Below are positions 1-9,239 of a stretch of DNA of 14,176 nt, piece by piece (the stretch's first letter is position 1; each line of letters begins with the position of its first letter). The position numbers and the translations under genes were made by a program. Source of the DNA: Chloroflexota bacterium (GTDB lineage Bacteria; Chloroflexota; Anaerolineae; Caldilineales; Caldilineaceae); contig DMDA01000008.1 in NCBI GenBank assembly GCA_003451595.1, positions 1 to 14,176 on the forward strand. The letters run 5' to 3'. The notes beneath the pieces were generated by a model that ran no database searches, was not told the DNA's origin, and worked only from the letters and a program-made list of their open reading frames with translations.

Positions 1-357
1 GCCGCCAACCAGATCATCTATTACGTAGCTGGCGTGCTGGTCGGTCTGGGACTCTCCGCACTCTTGGGGGCCCCTATTCGATCAACCACAGTTAACGAAG
101 TGAGCGTGGATGACCGCGCACCGGCGCAGGCGATTGCCACTGTCTTTACCAGCATCGGGCAACTGGTGGGAGCGGCGTCGGTCGGGGCGGTGGCGGCCAG
201 CATGGGTGGCGGCGTGACTGGTTACAGCGCGGCATACCTGACCATCGGCGTGATCTCCCTAGTGCTTACGGTATTGGCATTTGGATTGAAGCCGCGCGCA
301 GCGGAATTGGCAACGGTGGCGGCGAACAGCGCTGCTGGCGGCGCAACAGCGGCATGA
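1..357 (+). CDS. MFS drug-efflux transporter, C-terminal part
   Basis: The frame is open from the first base of the window, so only the last 118 residues of the protein are present and the start lies upstream. It would export small hydrophobic compounds across the inner membrane by proton antiport, if the family assignment holds. Three hydrophobic stretches (about residues 4-24, 45-67 and 75-95 of the visible part) look like the final transmembrane helices. The segment with a Gly-Leu-Gly run, a proline, then APAQAIA and a later GQLVGAASVGAV stretch resembles the late helices of 14-helix DHA2 (EmrB/QacA-like) transporters. The tail after the last helix is short and rich in Ala and Gly. A TetR-type regulator lies two genes downstream, a common pairing for such pumps. 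The family call is from pattern recognition; the substrate cannot be told. Confidence 0.75.
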   Translation, partial: AANQIIYYVAGVLVGLGLSALLGAPIRSTTVNEVSVDDRAPAQAIATVFTSIGQLVGAASVGAVAASMGGGVTGYSAAYLTIGVISLVLTVLAFGLKPRAAELATVAANSAAGGATAA

Positions 358-363
358 AATCAC

Positions 364-387
364 GCGGATTATGCTGCGGATTATGCT
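364..387. repeat. Perfect tandem duplication of a 12-mer
   Basis: GCGGATTATGCT occurs twice head to tail, at 364-375 and 376-387, six bases after the transporter stop codon. Both copies are identical. The rest of the 358-485 gap shows no convincing promoter and no stem-loop. Confidence 0.85.
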
Positions 388-485
388 TACGGAAGAATCT
401 GTTTGCATCAGGCATCATCATGTCGATATGGGCGACAAAGTCTCTGTTCTTGACAGACAAAGTTAACCAGAAAAGGAGCGATTGA

Positions 486-932
486 ATGGATTTCGTGTTA
501 ATTCTCCACAACATCATGCGCTGGGTCGTGGTGGCCATGGCAGTGTATGCGCTGGTGCGCATGTACAGGGGCGTCTTCAGCAAGGGTGAGTTTACCGAAG
601 GGGATCGCAAGGCGCTTTCCTGGTTCTCAATCTCGTTGGATGTGCAATTACTGCTCGGCCTGGTGTTGTACATCGGCGGCAGGTGGTGGCAGAACAGTAT
701 CCGCTTCTTTGCGATGGAGCACATCACCATCATGATCGTTGCGGTCATTCTGGCGCACCTGGCGGTAGTCTTCGCAAAGCGCGCCGAGAGCGCCCCGGGC
801 AAGTTCAAGCGTGGCGCCATCTACGCCACGCTCGCCGTCCTTGCTGTGCTGGTCGGCATTCCGTGGCCCTTCCTCTCCTATGGGCGCCCATTGCTGCCGG
901 AGTTTGCTGCACTGTTGCTTGGCGCGATCTAG
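486..932 (+). CDS. Small four-helix membrane protein, cytochrome b561-like in layout
   Basis: This encodes 148 residues with four predicted transmembrane helices at about 4-27, 45-65, 76-97 and 109-128 and a short hydrophobic tail. It resembles a family of small membrane proteins, common in Bacteroidetes and Chloroflexota and often labelled 'cytochrome B' or hypothetical. Features I recognise from that family are LHN..RW near the start, FTEGDRK after helix 1, RFFAMEH before helix 3 and IPWPF after helix 4. Intramembrane or flanking His8, His79 and His91 could in principle bind haem, but no haem-binding proof is visible. The ATG is preceded by AGGAG at 474-478 with 7 nt spacing, which supports this start. 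The gene sits between an efflux pump and a TetR regulator and could belong to the same regulated unit. The biochemical role is unknown. Confidence 0.8.
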   Translation: MDFVLILHNIMRWVVVAMAVYALVRMYRGVFSKGEFTEGDRKALSWFSISLDVQLLLGLVLYIGGRWWQNSIRFFAMEHITIMIVAVILAHLAVVFAKRAESAPGKFKRGAIYATLAVLAVLVGIPWPFLSYGRPLLPEFAALLLGAI

Positions 933-960
933 CTCACGTGGGCATCAGATGAGGCGATGG

Positions 961-999
961 TTGCGTGGTGCGCGGTGAAATTGAACACGCACCACGCAA
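961..999. repeat. Perfect 12-bp inverted repeat upstream of the TetR gene
   Basis: TTGCGTGGTGCG (961-972) is matched by its exact reverse complement at 988-999, separated by 15 bases. It lies 28 bases after the membrane-protein stop and 36 bases before the regulator's chosen start. As RNA it would form a strong hairpin ending the preceding transcript, although no U-run follows. As DNA it could be an operator bound by the adjacent regulator. The repeat is seen directly; the role is inferred. Confidence 0.8.
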
Positions 1000-1035
1000 T
1001 ACGCCTGGATGCATGGAAGGTCTGCTCGTAATTTT

Positions 1036-1620
1036 ATGTCACATCCCGAAGTTGCCAACAGCCGGACAATCATCCTCAGCGCAGCGGAGCGCCTCTTTGT
1101 CGAGAAAGGCTATCACGCCATCTCCATGCGCGAGATCGCCGATGCGGTCGGCATGACCAAGGCGGCGCTCTACTATCACTTCCGCGACAAAGAACAATTG
1201 TTCATGGCGATCCTGGAAGGCGTACTGAATGAGCTGAGTGCGCTCATCGAACAGTGTCACCTGGCGGAAAGCTCGCACCGGGGACAGATCGAAGCTATTG
1301 TACAGCAGATCATGTCGCTGCCACCCGAACGACGCGCCAGCCTGCGCCTGGCAAGTCAGGAATTGGGCAACCTCGACGCCGCCACCCGACGCAACTTTAT
1401 CGAACAGTATCACACCCAATTCATCGGTCGCATCACCAACATCCTGGCGGCAGGGATGGCGTGCGGCGAGTTCCGCGCCCTTGATCCTGGCATCGCCACC
1501 TGGACCTTGCTGGGCATGATGTACCCCTATTTCCATGTAACCCCTGTCACGGGCGTGGCGCCAACCACAAGCCTAATCCAACAACTCTTATCGATATTTT
1601 TCGACGGCCTCCAACGCTAG
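1036..1620 (+). CDS. TetR/AcrR-family transcriptional regulator
   Basis: This is a 194-residue protein, the usual size for the family. The N-terminal DNA-binding domain spans about residues 9-55. The helix-turn-helix (about 29-50) reads as the typical pattern: SMREIADAVGMTKAALYYHF, followed by DKEQLF. The remaining 140 residues are the variable, mostly helical ligand-binding and dimerisation domain, with a conspicuous MMYPYFHVTP stretch near 161-170. Start choice is uncertain: an in-frame ATG at 1009 would add nine residues. I prefer 1036 because it places the first helix at the usual distance from the N-terminus; only a weak GGAAGG (1015-1020) lies upstream. Proteins of this type usually repress their own gene and a neighbouring pump and release DNA on binding a small molecule. 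The upstream pump and membrane gene are the likely targets, and strong inverted repeats lie on both sides of this gene. Confidence 0.9.
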   Translation: MSHPEVANSRTIILSAAERLFVEKGYHAISMREIADAVGMTKAALYYHFRDKEQLFMAILEGVLNELSALIEQCHLAESSHRGQIEAIVQQIMSLPPERRASLRLASQELGNLDAATRRNFIEQYHTQFIGRITNILAAGMACGEFRALDPGIATWTLLGMMYPYFHVTPVTGVAPTTSLIQQLLSIFFDGLQR

Positions 1621-1665
1621 TTGCAGCAGTTCCTCCCAACATCCGCACAGGGCAGACCATAACGC

Positions 1666-1681
1666 CTGGTCAGTTGACCAG
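1666..1681. promoter_or_regulatory. 16-bp palindrome, candidate operator
   Basis: CTGGTCA-GT-TGACCAG is a perfect 7-bp inverted repeat with a 2-bp centre. It lies between the TetR-type gene and the CBS-PFOR gene cluster, 117 bases before the CBS start. The size and symmetry suit a dimeric repressor such as a TetR protein. No consensus -35/-10 pair was found beside it; the best -10-like hexamer is TATAGT at 1752-1757 and it lacks a matching -35. Confidence 0.5.
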
Positions 1682-1797
1682 TAACCTGACTGCACACGTG
1701 ACCAAAGGGAATCTCCCCACGTGCATGACGCAAGGCGGAGAAATTCTGCCGTATAGTGGTTTAGCCCTATGTCCTGGTATTTTCAAGGAGGATCATT

Positions 1798-2445
1798 ATG
1801 TTAGTTCGTGAACGGATGACATCGCCAGCGGTGACGATTACACCGGACACACCGTTCCAAGAAGCACTCAAATTGATGCGCGACAAGAAGTTCAGGCGGC
1901 TGCCCGTTGTCGACAGCACCGGCAAGATCGTCGGGATCGTCTCTGAGCGCGACATGCTGCATGCATCGCCCTCGCCCGCCACCTCGTTGAGCGTCTGGGA
2001 GGTGAACTATCTGCTGTGGAAGCTAAAGATCAGCGACATCATGACGCACAATGTCCTGACCCTCCATCAAGACACCCCGATTGAGGATGCCGCCAGCCTG
2101 ATGGTGACACACAAGATTGGCGGCGTGCCAGTTGTCGATGACAGCGGCAAGGTCGTCGGCGTGATTACAGAAACCGACATCTTCCGCGCCTTTGTAGAGA
2201 TGTTGGGCGGCGGCGAACATGGGCTGCGCCTGACGGTGCAGGTTCCTCCTGGCTCCGGCACATTGGCCAAGCTGGCCAGCAAGATTGCTGAGCAGGGAGG
2301 CTTGATCCTGAGTGTTGGCTCACTGAATCGCGAAAGTGACAAAACCCGCGAGGTCGTTGTGAAGGTCAAGGGTGTCAGCAAAGACCAATTGATTCCTGCG
2401 CTGGAGTCGATCGGCGATCATGTCGTCGACGCCCGCGAGGTATAA
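1798..2445 (+). CDS. Two-CBS-domain protein with C-terminal ACT-like domain (AcuB-like layout)
   Basis: This encodes 215 residues. A CBS pair forms the first part: CBS1 at about 2-54 (with VGIVSERD) and CBS2 at about 78-135 (with VGVITETD). CBS pairs bind adenosine nucleotides such as AMP, ATP or SAM and switch a partner or an attached domain. The last 70 residues (about 143-213), starting HGLRLTVQVPP and containing LAKLASKIAEQGG, look like an ACT-type small-molecule-binding domain, the arrangement seen in AcuB-like proteins. There is no catalytic domain. The ATG is preceded by a near-perfect AAGGAGG (1785-1791, spacing 6). The PFOR gene starts 25 bases after its stop, so the two are almost certainly co-transcribed and it may sense adenylate charge for that enzyme. 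The domain call is firm; the ligand and partner are inference. Confidence 0.88.
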   Translation: MLVRERMTSPAVTITPDTPFQEALKLMRDKKFRRLPVVDSTGKIVGIVSERDMLHASPSPATSLSVWEVNYLLWKLKISDIMTHNVLTLHQDTPIEDAASLMVTHKIGGVPVVDDSGKVVGVITETDIFRAFVEMLGGGEHGLRLTVQVPPGSGTLAKLASKIAEQGGLILSVGSLNRESDKTREVVVKVKGVSKDQLIPALESIGDHVVDAREV

Positions 2446-2456
2446 GGAACAGGCTA

Positions 2457-2463
2457 GAGAGGA
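2457..2463 (+). promoter_or_regulatory. Ribosome-binding site deciding the PFOR start
   Basis: GAGAGGA lies 7 bases before the ATG at 2471. The reading frame is open back to an ATG at 2420 inside the CBS gene, but that start has no such site and would add 17 residues not expected in the family. Confidence 0.65.
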
Positions 2464-2470
2464 CTCCATC

Positions 2471-6025
<3,555 letters not shown>

Positions 6026-6030
6026 GCGCA

Positions 6031-6132
6031 AGTGTGTGACGCGTGGCGGTTGGATGGCTGATCGATCGTCGCTGTTGACGGGTCGCCTGGAGGAACGGTG
6101 CTCCCCACCACAACCATCACGCGTCGCACACT
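6031..6132 (+). repeat. Long stem-loop between nifJ and the DHOD-like gene
   Basis: The arm AGTGTGTGACGCGTG (6031-6045) pairs with 6118-6132 over 15 positions with a single G-U pair. After one more wobble and one mismatch the pairing resumes with GGTTG (6048-6052) against CAACC (6111-6115). The interior carries a small GGAG/CTCC hairpin (6089-6092 with 6101-6104). It begins 6 bases after the nifJ stop and ends 54 bases before the next start. No U-run follows, so it is not a simple intrinsic terminator. It could protect or process the operon transcript, lower downstream expression, or be a decayed mobile-element remnant. Confidence 0.75.
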
Positions 6133-6186
6133 GCGCCACAAAGAGAATCATGCGTTGAACCAACCATTACACAGGAGACACGATCC

Positions 6187-7206
6187 ATGGTTGACCTGTC
6201 TACAACCTATCTGGGACTCAAACTGAAACACCCAGTCGTCCCGTCGGCTTCGCCGCTGTCAGAAAGTCTGGACAAGATCAAGCGGCTGGAGGATGCCGGC
6301 GCCGCCGCCGTCGTTATGTACTCACTCTTCGAGGAACAGATCGTTGGCGAAAGCCACCTCCTCGATCACTATCTCTCCTATGGCGCCGAGAGCTTTGCCG
6401 AAGCGCTGGATTATTTCCCAGAGATGGATAGCTATAACGTTGGGCCACACGCCTATCTAGACCTGATCCGACGCGCCAAAGAAAGCGTCAGCATCCCCAT
6501 CATCGGCAGCCTGAACGGCGTTTCGACGGGCGGCTGGGTGGAATACGCGCGGATGATCCAGGAGGCCGGCGCCGATGCCCTTGAACTGAACATCTACTAT
6601 ATTCCCACCGATCCGGCCATGACCGGCGCCGAAGTCGAACAGATGTACCTTGACGTGGTGCACGATGTCAAGGCCAGCATTTCGATCCCGTTGGCGGTCA
6701 AGGTCGGGCCATACTTCAGCTCGTTCGCCAACATGGCGATGCGCCTGGCCAAAGCCGGCGCCGATGGTCTGGTCATTTTCAATCGCTTTTATCAGCCAGA
6801 CCTCGACCTGGAACGGCTCGAAGTCGTGCCAAACCTGACGCTATCGAGCGCATGGGAACTGCGCACGCCGATCCGTTGGGTCTCGATCCTCTACGGCAAG
6901 GTGCCCGTTGACTTTGCCGTCACACGCGGCGTCCACTCCTACGAAGATGTGCTGAAAGGCGTCATGGCCGGCGCCAACGTAACGATGATGGCCTCCGAAC
7001 TGTTGCGCAACGGGGTAAATCGCATCGGGCTGATCGTGCAAGAAGTGGCGCAGTGGCTGGAGGAACATGAGTATCATTCACTGCAACAGGCGCGCGGCAG
7101 CATGAGCCAGCGTAATGTCGCCGAACCAGCCGCCTTCGAACGCGCCAATTACATGAAAGTGCTGCAATCCTGGAAATATGACCCGACCGGCGTGCTGTTA
7201 CGCTGA
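6187..7206 (+). CDS. Dihydroorotate dehydrogenase-like FMN TIM-barrel protein
   Basis: This encodes 339 residues covering a whole class 1 DHOD-type barrel. The recognisable pieces are LSTTYLGLKLKHPVVPSASP at the start, IPIIGSLNG (103-111), ADALELN (129-135), IPLAVKVGP (167-175, Lys172), GADGLVIFNR (191-200) and a phosphate-loop-like GVHSYEDVLKGVMAGANVTM (248-267). In true class 1 enzymes the ELN strand is followed by a catalytic Cys or Ser in an SCPN-type motif. Here it reads NIYYIPTDP, with Tyr138 apparently at that place, so orotate synthesis is doubtful. Genes of this type are, to my knowledge, frequently annotated beside nifJ in several bacterial groups. The ATG has AGGAG at 6173-6177 with 9 nt spacing. 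It is likely an FMN-binding redox or accessory protein linked to PFOR; its substrate is unknown. It should not be named pyrD. Confidence 0.85.
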   Translation: MVDLSTTYLGLKLKHPVVPSASPLSESLDKIKRLEDAGAAAVVMYSLFEEQIVGESHLLDHYLSYGAESFAEALDYFPEMDSYNVGPHAYLDLIRRAKESVSIPIIGSLNGVSTGGWVEYARMIQEAGADALELNIYYIPTDPAMTGAEVEQMYLDVVHDVKASISIPLAVKVGPYFSSFANMAMRLAKAGADGLVIFNRFYQPDLDLERLEVVPNLTLSSAWELRTPIRWVSILYGKVPVDFAVTRGVHSYEDVLKGVMAGANVTMMASELLRNGVNRIGLIVQEVAQWLEEHEYHSLQQARGSMSQRNVAEPAAFERANYMKVLQSWKYDPTGVLLR

Positions 7207-7223
7207 CCGTGCTGTTGCGCTGA
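7191..7223 (+). repeat. Tandem duplication carrying the stop codon
   Basis: CGTGCTGTTACGCTGA (7191-7206), the end of the DHOD-like gene including its TGA, is followed after one base by CGTGCTGTTGCGCTGA (7208-7223). Fifteen of sixteen bases match. The second copy is in another frame and outside the gene. Confidence 0.85.
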
Positions 7224-7259
7224 TCATCGGCTGCCACCAACAGCCATCTGACCCGAAAT

Positions 7260-7310
7260 CGGGAGGAGAGGACGCCGGCGCGCGGCGGCGATCTCTCCTG
7301 ACCACTCCCG
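7260..7310 (+). promoter_or_regulatory. GC-rich stem-loop just before the ribosome-binding site of the stress-protein gene
   Basis: CGGGAG (7260-7265) pairs with CTCCCG (7305-7310), GAGAG (7266-7270) with CTCTC (7293-7297), and CGCCG (7273-7277) with CGGCG (7283-7287). The structure ends one base before the AAGGAGG of the next gene (7312-7318). It may moderate translation or act as a transcription pause; there is no U-run. Confidence 0.6.
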
Positions 7311-7326
7311 CAAGGAGGCAAACACC

Positions 7327-8712
7327 GTGAAACGCAAAGTGCTGATTCCTCTCGATGGCTCTGACTTCAGCCTGCAAATCATGCGGATCGTGCTGGATTT
7401 CTTTGACCCGCACGACATTTCGCTGATTCTATTACGCGTGGCGCCGCCACCCAACCTGCCACTAGACATCTCCACCTCACGCGACATGCTGATTGGCAGC
7501 TACCCACTCTCGCTTTCCTATGAAGCCTACAGCAACGCCATCGAACGTGGCTACAGCGAAGTCGAACAAGATTTGCGCGCGCTGCGCGAGGAGTTACTGA
7601 CTGATCTCCGCCCAGAAGCTGACCGCCTGCGCGAAATGGGGTACGCAGTCAAGTTGGAGGTGCAGTTTGGCGACCCAGCACAACGGATTGTGCAATACGC
7701 CAACGAGGAAGGCGTGAGCCTTGTCGCTATGGCGACGCATGGTCGCTCCGGGCTGAATCGGCTGGTCATGGGTAGCGTGGCGGAACGCGTGCTCCGTAGC
7801 GTGTCGTTGCCAGTGCTGCTCTTGCGCCCGGAAAGCATGGCTGCGGTCAAGACTGCTGGCGAGAAGCTGGCGCTCTCACTGGGCAAGAGTGGCGCGCTGC
7901 GTATGGCCGTGGCGACCGATGGCTCCACCTTCGGCCAGCGCGCCGTGACGCTTGCTAGCGAGCTACATACAATATTCGGCGGCGCCCTCACCGTCCTGGT
8001 CACAACTTCCGGGCGCGAAGGCGCAGTACAGGCGCAGCAGATCATGAAAGACACAGTGGCGTTGCTCCCCCCCGACCCCAAGCCGGAAGCCGTGCCACTG
8101 GTTGGGTACGCCGATGAGGTGTTGCTACAATACCTGCAAAATCACCCGGTCGACCTGCTGGTCATTGGCGCGTTTGCTGATCGCGGCGCCGGCGGCGTCA
8201 ATGCAGTCGGACCGACGGCGCATCGGCTGGTGCAGGAAGCGCCAACTACAGTCCTGCTAGTGAAAGGTCATCGCCACAGTTTTCACCGCGTGCTGGTCTG
8301 CGCCAGCGTCGAAGACGAAGCCGTGGTGGCGGTTGGCGCCCAATTTGCTCAGGTGCTAGGTGCAAAACTAGACCTGCTCCACGTGATGCCGCCATCGGCG
8401 GCGCCCTACCTCGCCACCGATCCTTCGGCGACAATGGATGTGGACCGGGCGATCGCGCAGGGCACACGCCTCTCGACCAAACTGCATGAGTGGGAGCGCA
8501 GGCTGGAAGCGCACGGTTTCACGCGCGCCGCCATCACGCTGCAGCCCGGCTCCGTCCCGGAAGTAATCTTGCAGCGCGCCCGTGATGGGGATTATGATTT
8601 GGTTGTCGTTGGCAGCGAATCCAGCCCAGGACATTTTCCTGGCAGCGTTGCCAACACTATCGTGCGTTATGTCGAACAATCGGTATTGCTCGTGCGAGTT
8701 CATGCCACTTGA
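7327..8712 (+). CDS. Universal stress protein with three UspA-type domains
   Basis: This encodes 461 residues made of three UspA-like units: about 1-168, 190-314 and 320-458. Domain 1 opens with KVLIPLDGSDFS and ends with the ATP-loop pattern THGRSGLNRLVMGS (137-150) and a hydrophobic strand PVLLLR. Its loop has Ala136 in place of the first Gly, a common variant. Domain 2 (MAVATDGSTFGQ, then IGAFADRGAGG) has a degenerate loop. Domain 3 (RVLVCASVED, then VVVGSESSPGHFPGS) has a shortened one. Most family members have one or two units. Such proteins bind ATP or AMP and take part in stress, redox or energy adaptation, usually in the cytoplasm. The start is GTG, supported by AAGGAGG (7312-7318, spacing 8). 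The gene follows the DHOD-like gene by 120 bases and precedes a CBS protein by 45, fitting one operon. Only domain 1 looks fully able to bind nucleotide; that is inference. Confidence 0.9.
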   Translation: MKRKVLIPLDGSDFSLQIMRIVLDFFDPHDISLILLRVAPPPNLPLDISTSRDMLIGSYPLSLSYEAYSNAIERGYSEVEQDLRALREELLTDLRPEADRLREMGYAVKLEVQFGDPAQRIVQYANEEGVSLVAMATHGRSGLNRLVMGSVAERVLRSVSLPVLLLRPESMAAVKTAGEKLALSLGKSGALRMAVATDGSTFGQRAVTLASELHTIFGGALTVLVTTSGREGAVQAQQIMKDTVALLPPDPKPEAVPLVGYADEVLLQYLQNHPVDLLVIGAFADRGAGGVNAVGPTAHRLVQEAPTTVLLVKGHRHSFHRVLVCASVEDEAVVAVGAQFAQVLGAKLDLLHVMPPSAAPYLATDPSATMDVDRAIAQGTRLSTKLHEWERRLEAHGFTRAAITLQPGSVPEVILQRARDGDYDLVVVGSESSPGHFPGSVANTIVRYVEQSVLLVRVHAT

Positions 8713-8757
8713 TCGTGACAGGCACACCCAAACGATGCACACAAGAGGAGGCTCCCC

Positions 8758-9186
8758 ATGAAAAAGCGTCACCTGACTGAAGTCCAGGACTGGATGCGCG
8801 AGAACCCGGTCACCATCGACCCGAGTGCAACGCTGGCTGCCGCTCAGGAGATGATGCGTGAAAACGAAGTGCGTCGTCTCCCTGTGGTGGAGCGGGGCGA
8901 ACTGGTCGGCATTATTACCCACAGCGACATTCTGCGTCAGATTCCGGCCTCGATCGACGAAACCGACGACGACACGCGTCTACTCCTCACACAACGCACC
9001 GTGCGTGAGGTGATGACTTACTCGCCGATCACAATCAACCCAAGCGCCACGATCCAGGAAGCAGCCGAGCGCATGCTTGAATATCAGATCAGCGGGCTGC
9101 CTGTGGTGCGCAATGGCAAAGTGGTCGGCATCATCACCGAGAGCGACATCTTCCGCCTGGTTGTTGAGTCGTGGGCGGAGGAATAA
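8758..9186 (+). CDS. Stand-alone two-CBS-domain protein
   Basis: This encodes 142 residues consisting almost entirely of a CBS pair: CBS1 at about 9-62 with VGIITHSDI, and CBS2 at about 82-137 with VGIITESDI. Both units keep the Thr/Ser-Asp pair that normally contacts the ribose of AMP or ATP. Between them is an acidic linker (DETDDDTR, 67-74). There is no output domain, so it probably acts on a partner protein or as a nucleotide sensor. AGAGGAGG at 8744-8751 with 6 nt spacing supports the start. It is the second CBS-pair protein in the gene block, but lacks the ACT-like tail of the first. Its position right after the universal stress protein gene suggests co-expression. The target is unknown. 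Confidence 0.9.
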   Translation: MKKRHLTEVQDWMRENPVTIDPSATLAAAQEMMRENEVRRLPVVERGELVGIITHSDILRQIPASIDETDDDTRLLLTQRTVREVMTYSPITINPSATIQEAAERMLEYQISGLPVVRNGKVVGIITESDIFRLVVESWAEE

Positions 9187-9239
9187 AGCTGCGTTGCGTT
9201 GTCGCGATACGCCACACTCAAGCCTGCTGCCACTGACAG

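Noticed and set aside
450..485. TTGACA at 450-455 as a -35 box for the small membrane protein
   Set aside because: No -10 hexamer lies at the right distance, and the place it should occupy is taken by the ribosome-binding site.
2420..2470. A longer PFOR start inside the CBS gene
   Set aside because: The ATG at 2471 has a well-spaced GAGAGGA and gives Thr31, Glu64 and Arg114 at the positions expected from the family.
6187..7206. Annotation as pyrD (true dihydroorotate dehydrogenase)
   Set aside because: The catalytic Cys/Ser loop is not present and the gene sits with PFOR, not with pyrimidine genes.
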